Source: JAAUTS01 sp034440395 (GTDB lineage Bacteria > Verrucomicrobiota > Verrucomicrobiia > Methylacidiphilales > JAAUTS01). From it: a stretch of 64,000 bases of DNA. The DNA lies in assembly GCA_034440395.1 (NCBI GenBank), contig JAWXBW010000041.1:1-64000 (forward strand), given 5' to 3'. The notes beneath the pieces are model-generated. The model had not been told where the DNA came from. It searched no databases and saw nothing but the letters and a program-made list of their open reading frames with translations. Positions within the stretch are counted from its first letter, which is position 1. The number at the start of each line of letters is the position of its first letter. This document shows positions 43,614 to 52,472 of the stretch, piece by piece. The translations under genes were made by a program, and so were the position numbers.

Positions 43614-44806
43614 TTTCACAAGCGGATAGTTCAGGGCATTTCGGAGCCTTCGGTGGGCAGTATGCTCCAGAGACGCTGATGCATCCCTTGAATGAGCTGA
43701 CCCGCGCCTACGAAGAGGCTTCGCAGGATCAGGAGTTTGTTGATGTGTTACGCAATTATCAGCGTGATTTCTGTGGGCGAGCTACGCCTTTATATTTTGC
43801 GGAACGACTGACAGAAGTATGTGGCGGAGCTAAGATTTATTTAAAGCGAGAAGATCTACTGCATACGGGTGCTCATAAAATTAACAATGCCCTAGGCCAA
43901 GTTTTATTAGCAAAGCGCATGGGAAAGAAGCGGATCATTGCAGAAACCGGAGCGGGGCAACATGGAGTGGCCACGGCCACGGTGGCTGCTCGTTTTGGAT
44001 TGGAGTGCGTTATATATATGGGCGAGGAGGATATGCGGCGCCAAGCTCTCAATGTAGCACGTATGAAATTTTTGGGTTCAGAAGTCATAGCGGTTACGGC
44101 AGGACAGAAGACGTTGAAGGAAGCGGTGAATGAGGCGATGCGGGACTGGGTGACAAATGTGCGCACGACGGCCTATGTCCTAGGGACGGCTTACGGTCCG
44201 CATCCTTATCCTACAATGGTTCGTAATTTCCAAAAAATAATCGGAGAAGAAGCGCGAAAGCAACTGCTGGAACGGGAAGAATCTTTACCTGATTTGATCG
44301 TGGCTTGTGTGGGTGGGGGAAGCAACGCTATCGGTATTTTTTATGCGTTTCTAGGAGATAAAGAGGTGCGTATGGTGGGCGTAGAAGGTGGAGGCGCGGG
44401 AATCCTGCCAGGTCGCCATGCGGCTCGTTTTCAGGGTGGCAAGCTCGGCGTGTTGCAAGGCACTAAGTCCTTTGTGTTACAAAATGAGGATGGGCAGATC
44501 GAGGCCACGCATAGTGTTTCCGCTGGCTTAGACTATGCTGCCGTGGGCCCAGAGCATGCGTATTTACGCGACATCGGGCGAGTGGAATATAGCTACGCTA
44601 CGGACGACGAAGCTTTGGACGCTTTCCAGAAATTGTCTCTGTTGGAGGGAATTATTCCTGCTCTGGAATCTTCCCATGCTGTGGCTCACGCGATGAAGGT
44701 TGCGGGATCAATGAGGCAAGATCAGATTATCCTTATTAATCTTTCTGGCCGTGGTGATAAAGACGTGGAGGAAGTGGCGCGCGTCTTAGGTAAACCTATT
44801 CGCTGA
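43595..44806 (+). CDS. trpB: Tryptophan synthase beta subunit
   Basis: PLP enzyme that joins indole and serine. 403 residues: L-K-R-E-D-L-L-H-T-G-A-H-K-I-N-N with the PLP lysine, E-T-G-A-G-Q-H-G-V-A-T-A, the phosphate loop V-G-G-G-S-N-A, and E-A-T-H-S-V-S-A-G-L-D-Y. Full length and intact. trpA is not next to it; the following gene is yicC. Confidence 0.98.
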   Translation: MSQSDVISQADSSGHFGAFGGQYAPETLMHPLNELTRAYEEASQDQEFVDVLRNYQRDFCGRATPLYFAERLTEVCGGAKIYLKREDLLHTGAHKINNALGQVLLAKRMGKKRIIAETGAGQHGVATATVAARFGLECVIYMGEEDMRRQALNVARMKFLGSEVIAVTAGQKTLKEAVNEAMRDWVTNVRTTAYVLGTAYGPHPYPTMVRNFQKIIGEEARKQLLEREESLPDLIVACVGGGSNAIGIFYAFLGDKEVRMVGVEGGGAGILPGRHAARFQGGKLGVLQGTKSFVLQNEDGQIEATHSVSAGLDYAAVGPEHAYLRDIGRVEYSYATDDEALDAFQKLSLLEGIIPALESSHAVAHAMKVAGSMRQDQIILINLSGRGDKDVEEVARVLGKPIR

Positions 44807-44816
44807 TTAATACGTT

Positions 44817-45707
44817 ATGAAAAGCATGACTGGATTTGGAGTTGCGGAGGCGGTGATCAATGGGTTGCGCTTTAAAGCGGAGTTGTCCTCTGTTAATAGT
44901 AAGAAAGGTATTGATTTATTAATCAATTTACCGCGTGACTTCTCTACGTTAGAAAAAGAGCTACGTCTTGTGGTGGAAAAAGAAGTGAGCCGTGGCCGCA
45001 TTATGCTTACGTTGCAGACGTCAAACAGTAAGGGGCGCTCGACAACTAGGGTACAATCTATTTCGGTAGATAAAGAACAACTAAAGAAATATCAGCGTGA
45101 GTTGAAAAATTTAGCGAAGGAAGTGGAGGTTGAACAATCACTTAGTTTAGAGTTTCTATTAAAACTGCCTGGCGTGATGAAGGAAGAGGCGAGTGAGGTG
45201 GATACGGTTGTTTATCAGGAAGGTTTACTGAAGCTGGTTAAGAAAGCTTTAACGGACTTTCAGAAATCGCGAGATCGGGAAGGACAGCATTTATGCCAAG
45301 ATCTGGGGGAGCGATTCATCTTGATTGAAACAATGCAAACGCAGGTCGCAGCCCTACAACCTAGTGTGTTAAAGAAATATAGGGATCAACTTTTTCAACG
45401 GGTGCGTGATGCTGGGGTGGAGGTGACTTATGACGATGAGCGTTTATTGAAGGAGATCGTGCTGTTTTCTGATCGTAGTGATATTTCGGAGGAGCAAACG
45501 CGATTGAAGGCGCATCTGGTAGAGGCAAGGCGTTTATTGAAAAGCAAAAAATCGATCGGACGCAATTTAGATTTCCTCATTCAAGAAATAGGGCGTGAAA
45601 TCAACACCACGGGTAGTAAGGCCAATGATGTGGGCTTATCTAAACTTGTAGTTGAGATGAAGACGGAGCTGGAAAAAATTCGGGAACAGGTGCAGAACTT
45701 AGAGTAA
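44817..45707 (+). CDS. yicC: YicC-family endoribonuclease-like protein
   Basis: 296 residues with the family N-terminus M-K-S-M-T-G-F-G and the C-terminal D-F-L-I-Q-E-I-G-R-E-I-N-T-T-G-S-K-A-N-D (DUF1732). YicC proteins act on RNA; some degrade small RNAs. It lies next to gmk, as in many bacteria, with 6 bases between them. A coiled-coil-rich middle is predicted from the heptad-like Leu spacing. Confidence 0.93.
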   Translation: MKSMTGFGVAEAVINGLRFKAELSSVNSKKGIDLLINLPRDFSTLEKELRLVVEKEVSRGRIMLTLQTSNSKGRSTTRVQSISVDKEQLKKYQRELKNLAKEVEVEQSLSLEFLLKLPGVMKEEASEVDTVVYQEGLLKLVKKALTDFQKSRDREGQHLCQDLGERFILIETMQTQVAALQPSVLKKYRDQLFQRVRDAGVEVTYDDERLLKEIVLFSDRSDISEEQTRLKAHLVEARRLLKSKKSIGRNLDFLIQEIGREINTTGSKANDVGLSKLVVEMKTELEKIREQVQNLE

Positions 45708-45713
45708 TCACCC

Positions 45714-46352
45714 ATGAGCAATCCTCCCGGAAATTCATTTACACGCACAGGCATCATCTTTGTGGTTTCGGCTCCTTCGGGAGCAGGCAAGACGACGTTG
45801 TGTAATAATCTGAGACAAACGAGTGATTTTGTTTACTCCGTTTCTTGCACCACACGAAAGATGCGCGCCGGTGAGGAGCACGGGAAGGATTACTATTTCA
45901 TAAGCCATGACGAGTTTCAGGCCAAAATCCGAGCGGTGGAGTTTTTAGAATATGCTGAGGTACACGGGAATTTTTATGGCACGCTAAAGGAGCAAGTGGT
46001 GGAACATATTTTAGTGGGGACGGATGTTTTACTTGATATTGATGTGGCTGGTGCGAGACAGATTAGGGCTTGTGAGGATGAGTTGATACGGCAGGCTCTG
46101 GTGGATGTCTTTATTATGCCACCCACTGTGCAAGAATTAGAAAAGCGTTTACGTAAGCGGGCAACGGAAACGGAAGAGCAAATACGGGTTCGGATCGATA
46201 ATGCAGCAGCGGAGATGCCGTATTGGCAGGAATATCGTTACACGATTTTAAGTGAGACGATGGAGGAAGATTTAACTAAGTTCCGTGCGGTGATGCGAGC
46301 AGAGCGTTACCGGAGCATCCGTCTGCGGCAAGCTGGGAAAACGTCATTATGA
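45714..46352 (+). CDS. gmk: Guanylate kinase
   Basis: Phosphorylates GMP to GDP. 212 residues: P-loop S-A-P-S-G-A-G-K-T-T-L near residue 20, S-C-T-T-R-K-M-R-A-G-E-x-x-G-K-D-Y-Y-F (GMP-binding) and D-I-D-V-A-G-A-R-Q-I. It overlaps the coaC start by 4 bases. The usual rpoZ between gmk and coaBC is not here. Confidence 0.97.
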   Translation: MSNPPGNSFTRTGIIFVVSAPSGAGKTTLCNNLRQTSDFVYSVSCTTRKMRAGEEHGKDYYFISHDEFQAKIRAVEFLEYAEVHGNFYGTLKEQVVEHILVGTDVLLDIDVAGARQIRACEDELIRQALVDVFIMPPTVQELEKRLRKRATETEEQIRVRIDNAAAEMPYWQEYRYTILSETMEEDLTKFRAVMRAERYRSIRLRQAGKTSL

Positions 46353-46909
46353 TAAAGCAACTTGTTTTAGGGGTTACGGGGTCGATTGCGGCTTATAAGG
46401 CAGCGGAACTAGCTAGTATTCTTTCCCAAAAGGGTATTTTAATTGATGTTGTTTTAACGGAAGGCGCCCAGCGTTTCATTGGTGCGTTGACCTTTACGGC
46501 GTTAACGCATCGGGAGGTGGTGACGAATCTTTGGGACGAAGAGCAGCCGAGTAGGCCGACGCATATTGAATTAGCAGATGCTGCAGATTTAGTGGTCATA
46601 GCACCAGCTACGGCCAATATGTTAGCAAAAATGGCGCATGGTCTGGCGGATGACGCGTTAACGGCCATCCTGTTAGCGACTAAGGCTCCCGTATTGGTGG
46701 CTCCTGCTATGAATGGAAAGATGTGGGAACATGCGGCAACTAAAGCCAATGTAGAGATTTTAATGTCACGCGGGGTTGAAGTGATCGGGCCTGAATCTGG
46801 CTTATTGGCGTGCGGGTATGAGGGAGTGGGAAGGTTGTGGCCCGTTGAGCTGATAGCGGCACGGGTGGAGGAGTTATTGGGTTTATCTCAAGTAAAGCGC
46901 AATTCATAA
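46349..46909 (+). CDS. coaC: Phosphopantothenoylcysteine decarboxylase domain protein (CoaC-type)
   Basis: HFCD flavoprotein of 186 residues: L-G-V-T-G-S-I-A-A-Y-K-A near the N-terminus, the catalytic His in H-I-E-L, the F/N-binding A-P-A-T-A-N and the substrate clamp P-A-M-N-x-x-M-W, then G-L-L-A-C-G-Y-E-G. It makes 4'-phosphopantetheine in CoA synthesis. Unlike the usual fused CoaBC, the CoaB synthetase half is missing; the frame ends at the natural end of the decarboxylase domain. Confidence 0.9.
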   Translation: MIKQLVLGVTGSIAAYKAAELASILSQKGILIDVVLTEGAQRFIGALTFTALTHREVVTNLWDEEQPSRPTHIELADAADLVVIAPATANMLAKMAHGLADDALTAILLATKAPVLVAPAMNGKMWEHAATKANVEILMSRGVEVIGPESGLLACGYEGVGRLWPVELIAARVEELLGLSQVKRNS

Positions 46910-46918
46910 AATCTGGTG

Positions 46919-46947
46919 TTGGCAGTGTTGCTTGGCTTTGATACTTT
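46919..46947 (+). promoter_or_regulatory. Sigma-70 type promoter for acs
   Basis: TTGGCA (46919-46924), 17-base spacer and TACTTT (46942-46947) with an upstream TG (extended -10). The predicted start near 46954 gives a leader of about 40 bases to the ATG at 46994. Confidence 0.5.
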
Positions 46948-46993
46948 TTTTAGTCATTTAGAAATCATTTTCAACCCAACTAAAAGTCGTCTT

Positions 46994-48943
46994 ATGAGCA
47001 CTGTAAATATTGATAGTATCCTTAAGGAAAAACGTGTTTTTAAACCCAAAGCGGATTTCCAAAAGCAGGCTTTAATTTCGTCCGAACACCAGTATCGGAA
47101 GATGTATCGTCAATCTCTGGACAAGCCAGAAAAGTTTTGGGCGAAGATGGCGGATGAGCTTCATTGGTTTAAGCCATGGAAGAAAGTTTGTAGTTGGAAG
47201 CCACCTTTTGCGGAGTGGTTTGTGGGTGGAAAGTTAAATGCCAGCTATAATTGTCTGGATCGTCATGTCGAATCAGGGCGACGGAATAAGGCGGCTATTA
47301 TCTGGGAAGCGGAGACGGGTGAGGTTGTGACGTTAACCTATCAACAGTTGCTGACGCAGGTTTCAAAATTTTCTAACGTGCTGAAAGCAGAGGGGATTAA
47401 GAAGGGGGATCGTGTAGCGATTTATCTGCCTATGATTCCAGAGGCTGTAGTAGCGATGTTGGCTTGCGCGCGAATCGGCGCAGTTCATACGGTGGTTTTT
47501 GGAGGGTTTAGTGCGCAGGCTTTAACGGAGCGGATTAATGATTGTGGTGCTAAGCTGGTGGTGACGGCGGACGGTGGGTTACGGCGTGGTAGTGTTGTGC
47601 CCTTGAAAGCTAGTATGGATGAGGCGATCAAGACTTCGCCAGGAGTGGGTTGTGTGATCGTGGTGAAGCGCACAGGTCAGTCCGTGACGATGGGTGAGGT
47701 GGATAGGTGGTGGCATGAACTCATGGAGCCAGCTTCACCGAATCATAAGGCTGAAGTTTTGGACAGTGAGCATCCGCTTTTTGTTCTCTATACGAGTGGT
47801 AGCACGGGCAAGCCGAAGGGGATTTTACACACGACGGCAGGTTATTTATTAGGGTGTTATTTAAGCACAAAATATATTTTTGATATTAAGGAGAGCGATA
47901 TTTTTTGGTGCACGGCTGATATTGGTTGGATCACGGGACATTCTTATGTGGTCTATGGAATTCTTTCTAACGGAGGGACATCTTTATTGTATGAGGGTGC
48001 GCCGAATCAACCGCAACCGGATCGTTTTTGGCAAATCATAGCCCGGCATAAGGTAAATATTTTTTATACGGCACCGACGGCGATCCGGGCTTTCATGAAG
48101 TGGGGGGATGATTGGGTCAAGAAGCATGATTTGAGTTCGCTGCGCTTACTGGGGAGCGTGGGTGAACCGATCAATCCTGAAGCGTGGATGTGGTACCACA
48201 AGATGATCGGTAAGGAGAAGTGTCCTATTGTGGATACATGGTGGCAGACGGAAACAGGCGCACACATGTTGACGACTTTTCCTGGTGCAAACCCCGCTAA
48301 GCCAGGGTCGGCGGGTGTGCCATTCTTCGGAGTGGACATAGCGGTGGTGGATGATGATGGTGTTGAGATATCTCATGGGCAAGGTGGTAAGCTGGTAATA
48401 CGTAAGCCTTGGCCTTCGATGCTTCGCACGATTTATGGAGATGCAGCTCGCTACAGGATTCAGTATTGGAGCGACATTAAAGGCTGTTATTTCACAGGGG
48501 ACGGAGCTCGAAAGGATAAGCAGGGTTATTTCTGGGTGACGGGACGGATTGATGATGTCTTAAACGTCTCAGGTCATCGGCTCGGCACAGCGGAAGTGGA
48601 GAGCGCTTTGGTCAGCCATCATAAGGTAGCCGAGGCAGCAGCGGTAGGTAAACCAGATGATTTAAAGGGTCAGGCGGTGGTTGTTTTTGTAACCTTAAAG
48701 CAGGGCGAAGCGGCATCGCCTGAACTGGAAAAAGAACTGAAAGCGCACGTGGTAAAGGAAATAGGAGCAATTGCTAGACCCGACCAAATTCGTTTTGCGG
48801 AAGGTTTACCAAAAACACGTAGTGGTAAGATTATGCGGCGTTTATTGAAGCAGATCGCCACGACTGGAGTGATTAAAGGTGACGTCACGACTTTAGAAGA
48901 TTTCAACGTGGTTGCGGCTTTGAGTAAAGTTGATGAGGAATAA
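46994..48943 (+). CDS. acs: Acetyl-CoA synthetase
   Basis: Activates acetate to acetyl-CoA through acetyl-AMP. 649 residues: the AMP-binding motif Y-T-S-G-S-T-G-K-P-K-G, D-T-W-W-Q-T-E-T-G, V-S-G-H-R-L-G-T, and the acetylation-site motif P-K-T-R-S-G-K-I-M-R-R near the C-terminus. The frame opens at 46916, but a promoter lies over that region and the ATG at 46994 gives a normal N-terminus, so it is chosen. Confidence 0.96.
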   Translation: MSTVNIDSILKEKRVFKPKADFQKQALISSEHQYRKMYRQSLDKPEKFWAKMADELHWFKPWKKVCSWKPPFAEWFVGGKLNASYNCLDRHVESGRRNKAAIIWEAETGEVVTLTYQQLLTQVSKFSNVLKAEGIKKGDRVAIYLPMIPEAVVAMLACARIGAVHTVVFGGFSAQALTERINDCGAKLVVTADGGLRRGSVVPLKASMDEAIKTSPGVGCVIVVKRTGQSVTMGEVDRWWHELMEPASPNHKAEVLDSEHPLFVLYTSGSTGKPKGILHTTAGYLLGCYLSTKYIFDIKESDIFWCTADIGWITGHSYVVYGILSNGGTSLLYEGAPNQPQPDRFWQIIARHKVNIFYTAPTAIRAFMKWGDDWVKKHDLSSLRLLGSVGEPINPEAWMWYHKMIGKEKCPIVDTWWQTETGAHMLTTFPGANPAKPGSAGVPFFGVDIAVVDDDGVEISHGQGGKLVIRKPWPSMLRTIYGDAARYRIQYWSDIKGCYFTGDGARKDKQGYFWVTGRIDDVLNVSGHRLGTAEVESALVSHHKVAEAAAVGKPDDLKGQAVVVFVTLKQGEAASPELEKELKAHVVKEIGAIARPDQIRFAEGLPKTRSGKIMRRLLKQIATTGVIKGDVTTLEDFNVVAALSKVDEE

Positions 48944-48982
48944 GATTGTTTTCGAGCGAACCACGTAAGACACTATGTATCT

Positions 48983-49513
48983 ATGAGCTGGAGAATTAAA
49001 GAGAGTGAAGTAGAGATATTAGTGGTGGATGTGCAGCAGAAATTATTACCTGCGATGTTCCAAGCTGATTTAGTAGAGAGACACCTAAGTCAACTGATCT
49101 CAGCGGCAGTGATACTGGGTATACCCGTTTCCTTTACGGAGCAAAATCCAACCGGGTTAGGTAAAACTGTGGACTCGTTGAAGAGTCTCGCTCTAGGCGC
49201 GGCGGTGTACGAAAAGACTAGATTTTCTGCAGGAGAATTCGGGGTAAATCTTGAGCGTAAAAAAATTATCGTTGTCGGACTCGAGGCCCATATTTGTGTG
49301 CGTCAAACGGTCTATGACTTAATCCGTCAAAGTAAAACCGTTGTGGTGGTAGCCGATGCCGTGGCTAGTCGTTTCCAAGAAAATAAGACAGTGGCTTTGG
49401 CTGAGTTCGCAACGGATAAAGTTTTTTTAACTACGGTCGAAGCACTACTCTTTGAACTGATCGGTGATTCTAAGCATCCTTTGTTTAAAGACATAGCGGC
49501 ACTGGTGAAGTGA
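48983..49513 (+). CDS. Isochorismatase-family hydrolase
   Basis: 176 residues of the cysteine hydrolase fold: catalytic Asp in V-V-D-V-Q-Q-K-L, Lys in Y-E-K-T-R-F-S and Cys in E-A-H-I-C-V-R-Q-T. This subgroup (YcaC-like) has unknown substrates, often amides. It lies 39 bases after acs. No siderophore or nicotinamide genes are adjacent. Confidence 0.88.
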   Translation: MSWRIKESEVEILVVDVQQKLLPAMFQADLVERHLSQLISAAVILGIPVSFTEQNPTGLGKTVDSLKSLALGAAVYEKTRFSAGEFGVNLERKKIIVVGLEAHICVRQTVYDLIRQSKTVVVVADAVASRFQENKTVALAEFATDKVFLTTVEALLFELIGDSKHPLFKDIAALVK

Positions 49514-49569
49514 TCTGAATTGCAATGCTTTAGCCGGTTAGTTATTTATTAATCGGAGTTGCTTCCCTT

Positions 49570-50961
49570 ATGAAAAATCTGAAAACAATGGAGTTAAAGA
49601 TGCGTAAGGAAGGTATGAGCAATCATGCTATCTACGCTTTTCGTCAAAACTTTTTAGCTCTACTTGAAGGCCAAACGGGTTTGGTTTCAGAGTCTGAGAT
49701 TGAGCCAGTGTTAGAGTTACCACGTTTCGATCAGATTCGCAGTGACGTTGAGGTGGATCAGGTTTTACTAGCGCAGACTGCCGTGCTCAAACTAAATGGC
49801 GGACTAGGTACGAGTATGGGTTTAGACCGAGCAAAGTCATTATTGCCAGTTAAGGACGGGTTGACGTTTCTGGATTTGATAGCGCGTCAGATTTTACATC
49901 AACGTAAGATTTATCGCTGTAAAATACCGTTTTGTTTAATGAACAGCTTTAGCACGCAAAGTGATACGTTGGCATTTCTGTCGCGTTACCCCGATTTGGC
50001 TGATGGATTGCCACTGGCTTTTTTACAATCAAAAGTTCCCAAGATTGAGGTAGAGACTTTTAATCAAATAAGTTGGCCTGAGAATGAGGGTTTGGAATGG
50101 TGCCCTCCTGGACATGGTGATTTATATCCATCTTTACTGGATTCTGGCTTACTGAATACTTTTTTAGAACAAGGCATTTCCTACCTTTTCGTTTCCAATG
50201 CAGATAATTTAGGGGCGCGTCTAGATCCAGAAATTTTACGTTATTTTGCCGAGTCGGAATTTCCTTTCATGATGGAAGTAGCAGAGAGAACCTCCGCAGA
50301 TCGCAAAGGAGGACATTTGGCCTTGCGTAAATCTAACGGTCGATTTCTTCTACGTGAGTCTGCTCAATGTGCAGAGGTTGATCTGGAATCGTTTCAAGAT
50401 ACGCAACGGCACCGCTTCTTTAATACGAATAATTTGTGGATACATTTAGAGGCGTTAAAAGACCGACTAGATACGGAAGGCGGATTTTTACCCCTACCAT
50501 TGATTCGGAATAGCAAAACGGTGGATCCACAAAAGTCAGATTCGCCAAAAGTTTATCAATTAGAAACAGCTATGGGTTCGGCCATAGAAGTTTTTTCGGG
50601 GGCGGGAGCTCTGGTGGTGTCGAGAGATCGTTTTGCTCCAGTTAAGACCACGTCAGACCTTCTTACTTTGAGATCAGATGCCTATACTTTAGGTAAAGAT
50701 TTCACGATGTGTCGATCGGAGGACTGTTTAGTGCTACCTCGAGTTAGTTTGGATCAGGCTTATTACGGCAGGACAGCTGATTTTGAAACTTTATTTGCTC
50801 AAGGGGTGCCCTCTCTAAAAAATTGTGAGCAACTCCTAGTGCAAGGGCCAGTACGTTTCGCCCAAGGGGTTGTTTGCCAAGGTAAAGTAAGCATCGTCAA
50901 TCTAGCTACTGAGATTAAGGAGTTAGACCGCGGCGTATATTCTTCCGAAGTTTTGCTTTGA
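49570..50961 (+). CDS. UTP-sugar-1-phosphate uridylyltransferase (eukaryotic-type UDPGP)
   Basis: 463 residues. The nucleotide loop L-K-L-N-G-G-L-G-T-S-M-G is the UDPGP signature, followed by K-S-L-L-P-V-K-D-G and the N-A-D-N-L-G-A-R substrate segment. It is of the eukaryotic-type UDP-glucose pyrophosphorylase group rather than bacterial GalU. It probably makes UDP-glucose for surface glycans. GGAG precedes the ATG at a wide spacing. lysS follows after 34 bases. Confidence 0.92.
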   Translation: MKNLKTMELKMRKEGMSNHAIYAFRQNFLALLEGQTGLVSESEIEPVLELPRFDQIRSDVEVDQVLLAQTAVLKLNGGLGTSMGLDRAKSLLPVKDGLTFLDLIARQILHQRKIYRCKIPFCLMNSFSTQSDTLAFLSRYPDLADGLPLAFLQSKVPKIEVETFNQISWPENEGLEWCPPGHGDLYPSLLDSGLLNTFLEQGISYLFVSNADNLGARLDPEILRYFAESEFPFMMEVAERTSADRKGGHLALRKSNGRFLLRESAQCAEVDLESFQDTQRHRFFNTNNLWIHLEALKDRLDTEGGFLPLPLIRNSKTVDPQKSDSPKVYQLETAMGSAIEVFSGAGALVVSRDRFAPVKTTSDLLTLRSDAYTLGKDFTMCRSEDCLVLPRVSLDQAYYGRTADFETLFAQGVPSLKNCEQLLVQGPVRFAQGVVCQGKVSIVNLATEIKELDRGVYSSEVLL

Positions 50962-50995
50962 AGGCTTAGTCTAGCTGGAGTAGCCTTTTAAACTT

Positions 50996-52459
50996 ATGGA
51001 AGAATTAAGTGAGTTGTTGGCATTTCGTCGGTCAAAGGTAGATAAATTACGTGAGCTTGGAGTGGATCCTTTCGGTGGAATTTTCCCTAACACGAAATCT
51101 TCACAATCTATTTTAGATTCTTACGCTGAGGAAAAAGTTGTGCGCTATGCAGGACGGGTTACGTCGCACCGCGATATGGGGAAAAGTCATTTTCTACATT
51201 TAGAAGACGAGGCTGGGAAATTGCAAATTTACGTTCAGTCGAAAACGTTAAACGAACTCGATCAGGAAGTTTTTAAGCTTGTTGATTTGGGTGACTTCAT
51301 TGGTGTAGATGGGACTCTTTTCACAACCAAGACAGGAGAGAAATCAATCAAGGTTACAACTTTAACCTTTCTGAGCAAAGCCCTTAAGCCACTACCTGGG
51401 AAATGGCACGGCTTGAGTGATACAGAGCAACGTTATCGTCAACGATATTTGGACATGGTTTCTAACCCTGAGGTGAAACAGCAGTTAATGTTGCGGAGCT
51501 TAATCACTAGGGAGATTCGGAAATTCATGGAAGATAAAGGTTTCATGGAGGTCGAGACACCCATGATGCAGGCCATACCGGGAGGAGCGGCGGCACAACC
51601 GTTTGCTACTCATCATAAAGCATTGGGAATTCCACTTTTTCTTCGTATTGCTCCAGAGCTTTATTTGAAACGTTTATTAGTGGGCGGATTTGAGAAAATT
51701 TTTGAACTAAATAGAAATTTTCGTAACGAAGGCATTTCACGTAAACACAATCCAGAATTCACTATGTTGGAAGCCTATTGGGCTTATGCGGATTTTGAGT
51801 CGATGGCAGATCTGGTGGAGGAGATGATTGTACATCTAGCTCTTAAATTTAAAGGCAGTGAGGTGTTGAAACATACGCACGCAAATGATGCGGGTGAGGT
51901 GACTTCAGAAAAGATTATTGATTTAACACGGCCATGGAAACGTCGGCGTTATCATGATTGCATCCGTGATGTGGCTGGACTTGATTGGTTTGAACTAAGT
52001 GCGGAGGGACGTCGTGAACGTGCCCTGACCTTGGGTGTGGATCTTGGTGCGGGGATGGAAGACTTTGAAGTGACGGGTCAAATTTTTGAAAAATTAGTAG
52101 AGGCTAAGTCGATCAACCCCTTATTTGTCACGCACTTACCGAAAGAGCTAGTGCCTTTAGCTCGGCAAAATAAAGAGAATCCTGATTTGGTTGACGTCTA
52201 TGAACTTATTATCAATGGCCAAGAAATTTCACCAGGCTATTCCGAGCTAAATGATCCCATCGTGCAGCGTGAACGTCTGGAAAATCAGGCGGGAGAAGAA
52301 ACTCACAAATTAGATGAAGATTTCTTAACAGCCTTAGAGCATGGGATGCCTCCAGCGGGCGGGATCGGCATAGGCATTGACCGTTTGGTGATGATGCTCA
52401 CGGGGGCAGAATCCATACGCGACGTAATCCTGTTTCCCTTGATGAAGCCGAGGGAGTAA
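50996..52459 (+). CDS. lysS: Lysine-tRNA ligase (class II)
   Basis: 487 residues. The OB-fold anticodon domain (G-R-V-T-S-H-R-D-M-G-K) is followed by class II motif 1 (F-M-E-V-E-T-P-M-M), motif 2 (F-R-N-E-G-I-S-x-K-H-N-P-E-F-T) and motif 3 (G-I-G-I-D-R-L-V-M). The G-G-A-A-A-Q-P-F lysine-site loop is present. Full length and intact. Confidence 0.98.
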   Translation: MEELSELLAFRRSKVDKLRELGVDPFGGIFPNTKSSQSILDSYAEEKVVRYAGRVTSHRDMGKSHFLHLEDEAGKLQIYVQSKTLNELDQEVFKLVDLGDFIGVDGTLFTTKTGEKSIKVTTLTFLSKALKPLPGKWHGLSDTEQRYRQRYLDMVSNPEVKQQLMLRSLITREIRKFMEDKGFMEVETPMMQAIPGGAAAQPFATHHKALGIPLFLRIAPELYLKRLLVGGFEKIFELNRNFRNEGISRKHNPEFTMLEAYWAYADFESMADLVEEMIVHLALKFKGSEVLKHTHANDAGEVTSEKIIDLTRPWKRRRYHDCIRDVAGLDWFELSAEGRRERALTLGVDLGAGMEDFEVTGQIFEKLVEAKSINPLFVTHLPKELVPLARQNKENPDLVDVYELIINGQEISPGYSELNDPIVQRERLENQAGEETHKLDEDFLTALEHGMPPAGGIGIGIDRLVMMLTGAESIRDVILFPLMKPRE

Positions 52460-52472
52460 GGGAGATGGTTCT

